Made by a program: the position numbers and the translations under genes. From Cladopsammia gracilis (Eukaryota; Cnidaria; Anthozoa; Scleractinia; Dendrophylliidae), in contig JAJGOT010000357.1 of the NCBI GenBank assembly GCA_022457155.1, positions 550,001-614,000 of the forward strand: a DNA stretch of 64,000 bases, in the 5' to 3' direction. A model generated the notes under the pieces. It saw only the letters and a list, made by a program, of their open reading frames with translations. It did not search any database and had not been told where the DNA came from. Below, piece after piece: positions 41,365 through 53,015 of the stretch; position 1 is the first letter of the stretch; the number at the start of each line of letters is the position of its first letter.

Positions 41365-42268
41365 ATAAATCAAAGACTCCTTCATGAACCAACTTGTGAA
41401 TATGAAATGCTCTTTGGAATTAAAGACAACGTCAAAGAATTACCAACAGATACGGAAAAGACTCTACGGCACTTCCTAGCAAAGGAAATGAAAATCTCTC
41501 AAGAAGAACTTGACGATATAAGTTTCGAAAGAGTACATCGAATCCCTACGAAAGCAACTAACAACAATAGGGCCATTTATACGACAGAAAATAAGACGCG
41601 TCTTATCTAAGACGCGACTTAAATAAGACGCGAACCGATCGTATAAACAGTACAAAATAAGCATTCGTGTCTTATTTTAGACGCGACTTAAATAAGACGC
41701 GTCTTATCTTAGAACAGGGTTTTCAGCTGTTCTTATTTTGTCCGCGTCTTAAATAAGACGTGAACTTCCTCGTATAAATGCTTTCGCGTCCTAAATAAGA
41801 CGTGAACAACAAGTGCGCCGTATCAAAAATAAAACGCGAACCATTTATACGTGATCTTCGCGTCTTATGTTGGACGCAAACGTATAAATGGTACACTTCG
41901 CATCTTATTTAAGTCGCGTCTTAGATAAGACGCGTCTTATTTTCTCCCGTATAAATGGCCCTATTGATGCAAAACCAAGGCCAATTATTGCGAAGGTGTC
42001 GTTTTATCAGGATAAAGAGTTTATTAAGTCTCACATCAAACACCTAAGAAAAGGAGCTAAATTCGGAGTGGCAGACGATTTTCCAAAAGAAGTGGACGAT
42101 GTAAGAAAAGCTTTGCAGCCCGTCTTTAAGAAAGCAAAACAAGATCAAAGAACAGCTTTCTTCAATGTAGAAAAACTCATTATTGACCGAGAAATCTACC
42201 ATGGGCCCGAGACGAAGAAGTTCTCGTTCTACGGCAAACTCATGGAGAGCGGTAATCTCGTAACTTAA
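41365..42268 (+). pseudogene. L1-type ORF1p-like fragment, split by a MITE
   Basis: Two reading segments in one register flank a MITE. The left piece includes EMLFGIKDNVKEL, LRHFLAKEMKISQEELDDIS and FERVHRIPTKATNNN. The right piece continues DAKPRPIIAKVSFYQDKEF, HLRKGAKFGVADDFPKEV, KQDQRTAFFNVEKLIID and ends at a TAA. This is the RNA-recognition and C-terminal part of LINE ORF1 (Transposase_22 family), an RNA chaperone packaged with the retrotransposon RNA. The N-terminal coiled coil is not seen and no ORF2 follows. Removing the MITE and one TA restores a continuous frame, so the ORF1 copy was open when it was hit. Confidence 0.75.
41580..41960. mobile_element. Palindromic MITE inserted in the ORF1 fragment
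   Basis: GGGCCATTTATACG and CGTATAAATGGCCC are the ends, with TA on each side (41578-41579, 41961-41962). The interior is a set of repeated AATAAGACGCG/CGCGTCTTATT motifs in both directions. 381 bp, non-coding. Confidence 0.88.
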
Positions 42269-43904
42269 AAATAATTTGTCAAGGCCAGAACATTCACGTT
42301 CGAAAGTGTTATCTCGCCAAGTAAGAAAGTTTACCGACTGAAATTTAGAAACATCACAGGTACATCATTTCTTTGTTTTCGTTTTGTATTTTTTTTTTCG
42401 ACTTTCTGTCAGCATTTGCTTGTTGCCCGTAATTTATGTTAGTAATATCGTTAATTTTGTGTCGAATAGCATTCCGCTTTTTTTCCTTTGTTCCTCTCCA
42501 GAATGACAGAATCCGCGAATTGTTCGCAGTAGATTTTAGATTACATAATTTTTTTCATGATGAGTCTTAAAATCTTATACAGTACATTTAGACTGCACAG
42601 AAGCTCACAAAAAAACAACTTTTTCTAGGTCTAGAATAACTAGAATGACTACTTCCCGAATAAAATACACCTTGTTTTCTTTACATAAAATCGCTTTTCA
42701 ACCTATGTAACGAATGAACAAACACATAAAAATGGATAACAAAATCGTCTTTTGAAAATTTTTATTCACATATCCTTTAGTTTATGTTTAAAAGCAAAAA
42801 ATGTACCATTCAGTAGCGCATCGAGGAGCTGTCTGGCTGAGCGCATGGCGAAATTCGAGATGTCAATCCGACTGAATTTTAGCACGTTTTATAAACATTT
42901 CTCCAAAACGTACGAGAACACAAAGAAAAAGTCAATCACAAATTAATATCAACATAAATTCCCATAGAAAAATGTAATTTGTTGTACCGTTAAGTCTCTC
43001 GGCTGCTTGAAAATTCTTTAAAACTCCGCTTCCTCGCTGTTTCTGAAGTTCCTCGAAGCAAGATTTCATCGCTTAAAGCTTTTCTTTTCCTGAGTATTCT
43101 TTAAAGCTTTCTCTTTCTATTTTTAATATTTTAAACGTGCGTTATTGCAAAATCACGGCCGGTTTTGGCCGGCACGGCCGTCAAATGGGTTAAAGTTTAG
43201 TTCTAAACAAACTGCTTCGACAATCTACTAGCTTCAATTTAAGGGGGGGGGGGGTGAAACTTAACTACAGTTTTAAAGTCGTTGCTAGGGACTTTAAAGG
43301 GTTTTAGAAAAGCGCGCTTCCAGCGTGCCAAATATCTGACCAAAGTCTACATTAGGTTACGGTAAGGTTACATTACGTTACACTTTTTGACGCTCGATAC
43401 AATGACCTACAATAGAATTCATAATCGTACGCCTCCAAAAACATTGCTATGCAGGAGAGAAATTAAACAGTAGGAATGCTACCTAACTGAAAAAAAATAT
43501 GCCGAGGCATTTTTCAAAACAGCGTACCAGATATTATATGAAATTTAACACGCATATTTCTTCAGATGAAGGTCAAGTCAAGAAACCACTCTATTGAAAT
43601 TACTGAAATAGCGAGAGCTTAAATTTTTGATAAAATACGGCCAAATAAATTGCTCTCTTCTAACGTTCTCTAAAATCTCAGTTAACTAAATCGGCCTCTG
43701 AATATATGGCTTTGTCAGACCACAAACGTGCGCTCGCTAAACCGCTATCAAAAAATACTCGACTATTGTGTTCTTATTGATAGTATCTAACAAAAATGCG
43801 AGAAATTTTGATAACCAATAAAAATGTTGCTAACAAAACTGCAACAATGCATGTTAGACCCCATTATACTCCTGTAAGTTAAATATTAACTTACAGGAGA
43901 TAAA
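42269..43904. other. No gene seen; dispersed repeats
   Basis: 42875-42965 is a direct copy of 34190-34305. 43030-43320 is related in inverted orientation to 25830-25990 and carries a G12-type run (~43237). 43860-43890 holds a small TAAGTTAAATATTAACTTA palindrome. Confidence 0.45.
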
Positions 43905-45200
43905 AATAAGCCAAAAACACATATTTGTATCAAAGAAAGTCTAAAAATAATGGCCCTGTTTTGTTAACAGTAAGTATATTAGCGCTCTGGAATTATCATC
44001 GGTGTTTATAGCAGCGGCTGGCCAGGATGGAAATGGTTGCAACTTGATAAGTTTTGGGTTTGCAAGTGAATTAAATGAAGTAAAGATTGTAAGTAAACAA
44101 GGCATGATTCGCAGATTAGAAACGTATGAACGTAACTTATTTTGTAAAACCTGTGTCTCCCGGCAATAAAATTTAATTACATTGTTCAGTTTTATTTTTA
44201 ATTTCAACACCATGCAGGTTTCTTTTATGATCAGTCTGCAGACCGTTAAATTGTTGCGAGAAGCTGACCATAATTTGACACTTTATGTGGCCGCTGATTG
44301 TTCTAGAAAGACGCTTAACAATAGCATTGCCATAGCAGCTGAAACAAGTCTGACTTGTTTTTAGAAAGAAACTCAACAAACCTGAAGTTTTTTCGGTCAT
44401 TTTGCTGCCAAATTAATGTAGACTAGCGGATATTCTAGCTCTCGCTCAAGAGTCCTGTAAAGTCAGCTGATAACTGATCGGGTAATTAAAGCAAGCAGTG
44501 ACGTGGACACGAGTGTGTTCTCGTCAGTGGAACGGCAAATATTCAGAACTACCTGATGCACCTAGCAGCGAAAGCACTGAAATAAAGCATTTAAAATGTT
44601 TTTGGAGCAATCATTTTCAAATTTGTCCTTCAAGTAAAGGTATTTTTATGTTGGATATGGCAACAATAGAGATTTAAAATTACGCAAATCACTAGTTTAA
44701 ATCATTGCCCTCAGGCCAATTCATTGTAAAGGGTCTTCCCTCATTCAACTGAATATTGTGATGGAATTGTTTATGCATGTCGATGATCTTAAATATAGGT
44801 ATTAAATAAACATTCTCACTATAAACTTTCATCGAAGAAAAGCGACAGTCATATACCATTACGACCCAGTAAACTCATAAGAAATGAAAGCGGGATTGGG
44901 AGTGAACATTAAAAAAAGGGTGAAGACGCCCTCTGATATGATCTCGCACCCTGATCTTAGTGCAGATCTTGGAAGCATTTTTTACCCACCCGCTTTTAAC
45001 AAACCGACCAACACAGTACTTTAAATATCGTGAGATGTTGATTCACATAAGTGAAAATATTGCAGGGTTCCATAGAACAGATGCATATACACAAGGGAGG
45101 AATGATTGCGACATACGAGAGTGACTCTCTCCATTACGTTTTGAAATCTAAGAATCTAAAATAACAAAAGCTTTTAGGTGCAACTCCATGGTGAATGGAT
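43905..45200. repeat. ~1.3-kb direct duplication, copy 1
   Basis: It recurs at 47075-48378 in the same orientation. Landmarks are TGTTTTGTTAACAGTAAGTA, GCGCTCTGGAA, TTGATAAGTTTTGGGTTTGC, GATCTCGCACCCTGATCTTA and CTCCATGGTGAAT. The copies differ by substitutions and indels of up to tens of bases. On the minus strand, 44930-45110 is a decayed relative (VAIIPPLC) of the ORF at 45917-46252. Confidence 0.85.
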
Positions 45201-45916
45201 GTGGTTCCATCTGTGAATGACTCACGCGATATTTTAGTAATTAACACATTTCACGGACGTATAACTAATGGCTTCCAATTTATTTTATTTTTCCATCAGA
45301 CAGGAATTATTACACACCGTTGTTCACGGATGAAAAAAAGTGTTGGATTTGTCAACAACAGCTGTCGCTTACCACATAAAGCGTCTGAATTTCATCGGCT
45401 ATTAATTTGCTTGTTTTTTTTAGTATTTCAAACTGATTGCGAATGAAGTGAATGAATTGTTAGCCGTAAAAGCTGAAAACCCGTCGCTGTTACCATAAAA
45501 ATTGAAATTTGCAGGGTTTTTGCAAACTCAATTTTTTTGCTGCGTTTCATTTCGACTGCAGTTTATTAAAGGACGTGAAATGGTGCTTTGTTGTCAGTAA
45601 AAACCGAAAGTAGACTAAGAATGTACTAACTAGACATGAAATTTACAGTAAATTCATATTGCGTCCATACTATCACAGAAATATTTCACCGCCAAGGTTT
45701 ACTTTGCAGCTTCGTTGTTTTAAAATACAGAATAAGAACATGAAACAAACTTTAACTTGCATAATTTAACCAAATGAATAAAAGTGAAAACAACTGAGGA
45801 GTGGGAAATAAAAACCCGTCCGATATATCGTACGGAACAAAGAGTAGCTTCCAGGCGCCTGATGTCATGAAATCAGTGACAGTGTGCCGTAAGCTAATCC
45901 ATAAATAGGTGTAAAG

Positions 45917-46252
45917 CTAAGCAGTGCCTCTTTGAATACTGTTACAGCATAAAGCAAAGCGAAGACGCACTCTGACATGATCCAAATATCTCGAAGTCTG
46001 AGTCTTTCTGTAGATCTTAAAAATATTTCTGATCCACCCTAACCAGAAGCCATAACGTTCCCGCCCCCAGACAAACAGTTTGAATACTGTGAGAGAGAAT
46101 TCGATCACAGCTACGAGACATAATTTACTGACTATGCGAGCAGTACAGTCGCATATTTTTGAAAGTTTTTGCAGTGCGTCATAGATCAGATGCACACACA
46201 AGAAAGGAATGATTGCGACATAAAACATTAATGCTCTACAAATGCCGCACAT
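45917..46252 (-). CDS. Unidentified 111-residue protein with a hydrophobic N-terminal half
   Basis: ATG at 46252 opens MCGICRALMFYVAIIPFLCV. A second hydrophobic stretch follows (IVSKLCLVAVIEFSLTVFKL), then an aromatic/basic region (WGRERYGFWLGWIRNIFKIY) and a short polar tail ending RGTA. Two decayed relatives sit at 44930-45110 and 48060-48240, so this is a local tandem family with one open member. It may be a small membrane protein or one exon of a larger receptor. No family is recognised and no splice sites are certain. Coding status is supported mainly by its preservation relative to the broken copies. Confidence 0.38.
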   Translation of the reverse strand: MCGICRALMFYVAIIPFLCVHLIYDALQKLSKICDCTARIVSKLCLVAVIEFSLTVFKLFVWGRERYGFWLGWIRNIFKIYRKTQTSRYLDHVRVRLRFALCCNSIQRGTA

Positions 46253-47074
46253 GTGTTAATAAGAATCTTAAAAAACAAACCTGTATCCACAGAGAGATGT
46301 TTATAGTTGAGAAGATGTGCAGAGATTTGGAAGCTGGTAAGATGTCTCACTAAATGTGAAAGAGGCAATTGAAGCGAACGGGGTTTTTAGGTGCGGTTAA
46401 TTGTCTTTAATTCAACGGTGGGTGGATGACGTCATCTGCCTGGGAATAAGTCACGCGATACTTGCAAACAATTGATTCTGATTAGAGCACAACCCCGTGG
46501 AAAGAGAAAAATGTTGTTCTTCGCATTTATCAGGACACATCGTAGAAAGGTTATATATTTTTCTCTAAGTTCAATGCTGCACATCCACACCAATACTTTT
46601 AATGAGCACTGCCCCCCCCCCCCTTTCCCTTCTGCACGGTACTGCTCATGTATTCATCGGGACGGGGGGGGGACTTCGAAAAAATGGCATTAAGATTTAT
46701 ATCACATTGTTTTAAATATTGGATATGGTTGTTGTGCTAATGTGTCCTGAATTTTAATTAAAATTAAAACCCTCATGAGAAAAAAATAAATTTGTGCTTC
46801 GTCCAAAGAACGAGATTCTAGTTCGTGTTTCGCCGATCGGTTTTTGATGCCGGGCCCACTGAGGCAAGAATACTAACTAAACCAGAAATATCCACAGCTC
46901 CAATCGAAAATAACCTTTTCACTTTCACAATGAAAGAGTCTGTTGGTTGTAAAATGACTGAAACGTAACTATCTCTTATTTGTAGCTGTCTTCCCGTGAA
47001 ATTATTCATCTTTCGTGTTATAAAATAAGAGCGACACGGAATACACATCGCATTTCAAAAGGGTCAAAATGGTA
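46253..47074. other. No gene seen
   Basis: Contains a C13 run followed by a G9 run (46610-46675), probably debris of a poly-G-type element. No exon is recognised. Confidence 0.4.
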
Positions 47075-48378
47075 CTATGAAAAAGCCAGCCAAAACACAT
47101 GTTTGTATCATAGAAAGTTTTTAAAATAATGGCCCTGTTTTGTTAACAGTAAGTATATTAGCGCTCTGGAACTATCATCGGTGTTTATAGCAGCGGGTGG
47201 CCAGGATGGAAATGGATTGCAACTTGATAAGTTTTGGGTTTGCAAGTGAATAAAATGAAATAAAGATTCGGATAAAGATTGCAACTAAACAAGGCATGAT
47301 TCGCAGATTAGAAACGTATGAACGTAACTTATTTTGTGAAACCTGTGTCTCAATGAAATTTAATTACATTGTTCAGTTTTATTGTTAATTTCGACATCAT
47401 CAAGGTCTCCTTTATGATCAGTCTGCAGACCGTTACATTGTTGCTACAAGTCGACCATAATTTGGCACTTTATTTGGCCGCTGAATGTTATAGACGTCAA
47501 CAATAGCATTGCCATAGCAACTGAAACAAGTCTGACTTGTTTTTAGAAAGTAACTCAAATTAATGTGAGTTAAAGACCAGCAGGTATTCTAATTTCTTGC
47601 ATCAAGAGTCCCTAAAAGTCAGCTGATAACTGATCGGCTAATTAAAGCAAGCAGTGACGTGGACATGGATGTGTTCTGGTCAGTGGAACTCAACGATGCA
47701 CCTGGCAGCGAAAGCACTAAAAAGAAAACATTTAAACTGGTTTTTTTTTTCGGAACCATCATTTTGACGTTTTCCTTCAGATAAAGGCATTTTTATGTTG
47801 GATATGTTATCGAATGTTACGTGCACTAGAGATTTTTAATTACGTAAATTTGGTTCAAATTATTACCCTCGGGCTAATTTAAAATGACCAACATTGTTAA
47901 GGATCTTCACATTCAACTGAATAAAAGACACAATACTGTGATGGAATTGTTTATGTACTTTAAACTTTCATCGAAGAAAAGCGACAGTAGTATACCATTA
48001 CGACCCAGTAAACAGTTATAAGAAATGAAAGCGAAATATTGGAATGAACATTGCATTCATTAAGAGTCCTAAGAGTGAAGACGCGCTCTGATATGATCTC
48101 GCACCCTGATCTTAGTGCAGATCTTGGAAGCATTTTTTTACCCACCCGCATTTAACAAACCGACAAACACAGTACTTTAAATATCGTGAGATGTTGATTC
48201 AATCACAGCGTCAAAACATAAGTGAAAATATTGCAGGGTTCCATAGAACAGATGCCTCTGACATACGAGAGTGACTCACTCCATATACAAACGCTTCATA
48301 AGAGTATTAAAGTTACTCTTTTACGTTTTGAAATCTAAGAATCTAAAATAACAATTAGGTGCGACTCCATGGTGAATC
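47075..48378. repeat. ~1.3-kb direct duplication, copy 2
   Basis: Partner of 43905-45200. Copy 2 has additional stops in all frames of the former coding part. Confidence 0.85.
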
Positions 48379-50087
48379 TGTGATTTTGAAACAAAATTTC
48401 CTGCAAGCGCTTGTCGGAAAAAAAAAATTGCATGCAGCACAAACGGAATAGAAAAAAATTCTTGCAGTGCTGTAAGGAAGAAAATATGTTACAAAGCTAT
48501 TTCATTATTTAGACTGAGAGCTGTACAAAATCACCAGCGAAACTGTAACTATCCTTCTCTTGCTTCCTTTTAAACTCTGGATTTGGTGGTATCTTAAATA
48601 GACCCATAGATATCCAGACAAGTGATGCTGACCTAGGTGTGTCATCTCATGGGGCGGTACGCAGCTCTTACAAGGTCTTCTCTGATTAGCTGAGAAAACA
48701 ATAGAACAAACAACACAACAATGGCTAACAATAGACCCTAGACCTAAAAACAATAGAGCTGCGTGGTATACATGTCCAATGAAATTAGAGGTTCTAAAGA
48801 GCTGCGTGGCTACTGCATCTCATGAGAGGCTTGTTCAAATTAGTGTGGCCGAATATTTCCAAGTTTTCAATTTAGATTTACAGGCCTCGCATTCATTATG
48901 CACCTAATGACTCAAGGTCACACATTGCTGAACAGGTGATGAGAAGCTTGAATGAAGCAACTGGTGATGCCCGGAATGATGTCAAAATGCGGGAAATGGC
49001 ACTTGACAGAACCTTAATTTGCAAAATTTCCGGGGGGGGCATGCCCCCGGACCCCCCTAGAAACTCGCGCCTTTGGCGCTCGGAATAGCGCCTACGGCGC
49101 TGATGATTACTCTCTATCTTCCATCGTATGGGGTTGGAATCTCTGTTACATTTGCTTGATGTGCATCACTTTATGATATGACAATATTATAATGACTTCA
49201 TATGACATGAGTGTAAAGAATGACTAAATACAAAAGCATAGCAGTGGAAACCTAAGGCTTGTGGGATGTGGCTAAAAGTGTAATACACAGAATACAGCAC
49301 AGAAGTGCACAATGTAAACTGTAGCCACAAATAGGGCACAAAGTCCACATAGATAGCAGGTATTACCCCTTAGCTACCAAAAAAATATATATATAAAAAA
49401 GGAACTGAGCCCAAGCATTAGCAGCCATGGACAGCTGTTTCAGCCTAAGCCCTTGTTATGCCTCATCAGCATGGCATAGCTGATACTTGGGCTCAAGTAT
49501 CCCACATAAAGATAACAAGCAGTGAAAATGTAGGGCTTGTGGGATATGACTAAAAGTGTGATACACAGAATACGAATGGTATTTGTACAGCAAAGAAGAA
49601 AGATTTTGTAAAGCTTACAAAATCTTAAGGCTTTGCAGCTCCATATCAGGACTATTGCTGCAATAGCCACAATGTAAATGTAATTACAAAATTCATTAAT
49701 AATTCATGAACAAGTAAGCCAATCCAAACATGTACTTTAAGTCACATGGATACCACTGTAAACCCAATACAAATTCCAACTGTCTGAAAGCTCGGGGAGG
49801 GCTTGAAAAGATAGCAGGGAAAAACTTGGGTTTATGAATTAGCAATGAATTGTTGACAAATTGATACAGAATACAAATTAATCTTTTAGTATTCTGTATG
49901 AAATTGATACAGAATACTAATAGGTCACTCAGTATTCTGTCACCAATTTCATACAGAATACCAAAACCCCGCATTAAGGCAAAACAGGGACGCAATGAAT
50001 TAATGAACAACCAAGAGTCAGAATTGGCTATTAAAAAATCTGTAAAATGTGTATTTCAACAGCCGAGAACCAATTTCTCACACTTAC
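48379..50087. other. Gene-free region with several dispersed repeats
   Basis: 49022-49110 holds GGGGGGCATGCCCCC and GCGCC(T/A)(T/A)(T/C)GGCGC motifs, a common transposon-derived block seen again at about 52920-53000. 49409-49500 is an inverted GAGCCCAAG(C/T)AT pair around CATCAGCATGGCATAGCTGA. 49860-49975 has four copies of ATACAGAATAC in both orientations. Confidence 0.5.
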
Positions 50088-50477
50088 CTTCGGTCACCCC
50101 TCGCTAAAATGTTTACGCCATCCTCGCCATTCACCTTAGATATATGTCTATTTATCCCACAAACAATTTGATAAAATGATCTTGGAGGGTACCGACCACC
50201 GGAACGATTTACAATTCCTCCCACGAACTTCGTCATCCAGAAATTTAAAGACACAGGCGACATTTGCGCGACATCGATAGTTAAATCTTGAACTTCGTCC
50301 ACCTTCGCGTAGCCAAAGCCCAGCGCCTCGTTGGCAGCTACCTTATTTGAGCGAGTACTTTGCCACTCCCCGAAAATCTTAATACTCCATTTGGTACTAT
50401 TTCTTGTATTTTTGGGAGTAGTTTCTTCCAACCAAGCTGCCTCTTCGTCTGCATTTACGACATCCTTCCATATTCGC
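50088..50477 (-). CDS. Tyrosine-recombinase core-binding exon (KIAA1958/Crypton-like)
   Basis: About 130 open codons ending in CCGAAG|GTAAGT. The translation (WLEETTPKNTRNSTKWSI, FGEWQS, MSPVSLNFWMTKFVGGIV, GGRYPPRSFYQIVCGINRHI) matches the N-terminal SAM-like core-binding domain of tyrosine recombinases of the KIAA1958/QRICH1/ZMYM group. In that group, YPPxTLYQIVCGLQR is a hallmark. The catalytic domain with the R-H-R-Y set would be in a following exon and is not found here. An in-frame TGA lies just before the open stretch and no ATG starts the domain, so it is an internal exon or a decayed copy. It may derive from a Crypton-type element or be a domesticated gene. Confidence 0.65.
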
Positions 50478-50574
50478 AATCACTGACGAATAATTTTGAT
50501 TTGCATTCCCTGATCATTTCATCCCATGAGAATTCTCTAATCAGGGTAAAACAAAGCGTGCTATTCATTTCGTA

Positions 50575-51425
50575 AGTACAATACAATATTCGCGCCCGTA
50601 TTGTATTGGATATACAATAGGCACTTTAAGCCGACGACGGAGGGCTCTACTACGGCTACCGGAAGTAAATTTTCACGTCTGTCGCTGATGTTCAGCCGTA
50701 GTATGAAATTTGACTAAGTTAGCGGGATGGTTTGGCCGTAGTCGCTACTACGTCGAGTTTATTTCGCTTCTGTATCCTTTTCTTACGAATATCTCAGCGT
50801 GTAAAGTGTTTCAACGGAACTTATATCCGTTTTAGTCAATGACAATGTAATTTTTCTTAAACTTGACGCCCAAAAACGTGTGATTCTATCACGAATTTAC
50901 GGCCGGCATAGCGAAGCGAAATTCGCAAGCTCTAAGATTTTATCGCTAAAGTCCAGCTTTAGAAGTTGAATGAATATGCTTTTATGCCTTATATATGCGG
51001 GGAAAGGATTCTACTTATGCTTGAATTTACTTTCAATTAAAATTATATTTAGTTAGGCGTTTTAATTCGTACTTTGAACATTTACTAGATTGTAATTGTT
51101 GTGGTTCAAAATACAGAAAATGTACGGCATTTCAAAAGTTGTAAGATTCGTTCAGAAATCATCCCTTGGTCCCAACAAAGAAAAATAAAGTCCATGTTCT
51201 TTTGAAAAATGCCATTCCGTTCTCAGAAACCTAAATAAAAGAACCTTAGAGAGGCAACTTCTTAGCCGTCGACACCATTTCGCAAACACGGACGTACTCT
51301 CTCCAGTCCCCTTTGTTACGGTAGCCGTAGTAACGTCTTCCGTAGTGCCTTATGTCTCGCCTTCGGCTCGACATTGTATATCCGATACAACACGGTCGCT
51401 CATATTGTATCTGGTACATACATTT
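50575..51425. mobile_element. ~850-bp TIR element (GTATTGTATTGGATATACAAT ends)
   Basis: ACAATACAATATTCGCGCCCG and GGATATACAAT on the left (50575-50625) are inverted on the right as ATTGTATATCC and CGGTCGCTCATATTGTATC (51370-51420). The interior has repeated TACGGCTAC/GTAGCCGTAGTA motifs in both orientations. Non-coding. Confidence 0.6.
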
Positions 51426-51439
51426 TGTAAATGTAAATC

Positions 51440-51640
51440 AATTTTTAGAAAACTTGGACCGACCCTTCTTGAGGAAAAAAAAAATACTGCAGAGAACTGA
51501 GAAGGAAAAAAATATCCTGCAAAGCATTGAGAAGGGAAAAAATATCCTGCCCACCGGGTCTCTAGAAAAAAATTCTTGCTGACCAGAAATCACCCCCCCC
51601 CCCCCCGGCAAAAGTTAAATGGTCGGCTCCTAAAGTCGAA
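51440..51640. mobile_element. Remnant of a poly-G-type element (one end)
   Basis: Three GAAAAAAATATCCTGC-type repeats lead into a C16 run and then CAAAAGTTAAATGGTCGGCTCC. This layout (homopolymer, AT box, GG-C tip) parallels the poly-G ends at 2716 and 23024, but the partner end is not found. A related GAAAAAAATTCTTGCAG block lies at 48440. Confidence 0.45.
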
Positions 51641-51644
51641 AACA

Positions 51645-52275
51645 AAAATTCAGCTAATCTTGTCGGATCATAAACAATATTCCATTTCTGGTATATGTGC
51701 TCTGGTTCTGACATACATTTCGTAACTCCTCTTGTTGATTTTTGTTTGCAGTCGTGCAGGGGATATTTGCATGCCTTTCTTGGCCGCCAGCCTAAACCGA
51801 ATTCATCTCTGTGTAAAGGACAGATAGTTAACGTATCTCCATTGTTTTGGAACGATCCGGTTCTGTAGAGACAGAGTTTCCACTCAATATCTACTCCTTC
51901 AGCCGTTGTTTTGAAGCATCCCCTCGAGTGAGATGAAACGTCCTTTGTGTACGTTTGTACTGAATGGCACAATGGTTGTATTTCCTGTATTTTCTTGCAT
52001 CGGCTGGAAGTACCGCCATCCTTTCTATTGTAAGAATCTGATCTACGGTGGAGGTGGTCCATTGTTCAATCGACAAACTCTGAGAACGTACAATGCTGAA
52101 AAACTCGTAAAAGAACATTGTCTTCCCCGTGAAATGTCACTAAATCGTTCTTGACCTTCATGAATGCTTCCAGCAACAAATAAGTTTGAATTTGGCATGA
52201 TACATTTCAAAATAGAAACACACTTACCTTGAAATCGAAGCAAGAGAAGCGAGCACGCGCGTCACCGCTGGACAT
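51645..52275 (-). pseudogene. Broken gene: peptidase-like GRQCSF motif plus ICPxHR Cys/His domain
   Basis: ATG at 52275 opens MSSGDARARFSCFDFK and meets an excellent donor, AAG|GTAAGT, at 52228. Downstream, three frames in succession carry family-like pieces. The first is GSIHEGQERFSDISRGRQCSFTSFSAL, split across this text as GSIHEGQERF then SDISRGRQCSF, with a Cys in a papain/OTU-like nucleophile context. After a frame shift comes SIEQWTTSTVDQILTIE. In a third frame come GVDIEWKLCLYRTGSF, LTICPLHRDEFGLGW and KCMSEPEHIYQKWN. The last piece resembles exon 1 of the TTAA-transposon gene. Frame changes without splice sites show decay. The peptidase assignment is tentative. Confidence 0.5.
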
Positions 52276-52881
52276 ACGCTTGTTCAAAATCATCGTGACA
52301 AACAAAAATCGGGACTGCCCTCATAAGATAAGGAAGGGAACCCAAGGAACCACAAGCAAACCAAAGATTAGTGTGCTGCTCGCCTTAGGGCTCGCAGCAA
52401 TAAGCACTTAGCTCTATATTCCTCCAAAAACGCTTGACTTGCAGAGTTACGCAGTCTCAAATGCGGTCTTGACCACTGTTTAAGAAATGTGAAACCTGTC
52501 TTGAGTGGCCAACCGAGAAAAAATGCAGGGAAAAACGACTTTGCAAACCGTTTTCTCCACTAAACACATTACAAAAATGTTTACTACAGCTGACGGCAGC
52601 CTGACAGCAGCCTTGCTTTGGTTTAAAAATTGCTAAGATCCCGAATGTCGCGCGACGTCATACGCGCATGTTTTGCGACGTCATACGCGCCCGCGAGCTG
52701 GCCCTGCCCAACCGACGGACGGACGGACACACGCGCCCGCGAAACATTCCGCTAGCCATGATCATGAAAAATGACGGGCATAGGTTCTATGAGTATGGAG
52801 CCACGCGAGCGGGCCTTCGGCCCGCGAGAGCTCCGCTATAAACCAAAAATACATTAATATTAGAAAAACATTTTGTTGGGT

Positions 52882-53015
52882 ACAGGGGCGTAGCCAGCAT
52901 TTGGAAGAGGGAGGAGGGGTCCAAAGATCCCGAGAGCGCCGAAGGCGCAATTTTACGAGCGGCGTAGGCGCGAGCTTTTAGGGGACGTCCAGGGGCATCC
53001 CCCCTGGGAAATGTT
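52882..53015. mobile_element. hAT-like terminus with GCGCC-rich block
   Basis: CAGGGGCGTAGCCAGCATT is typical of hAT-type element tips. It is followed by GAGCGCCGAAGGCGC, AGCGGCGTAGGCGCGAGC and GGGGCATCCCCCC. No opposite end is identified. Confidence 0.5.
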
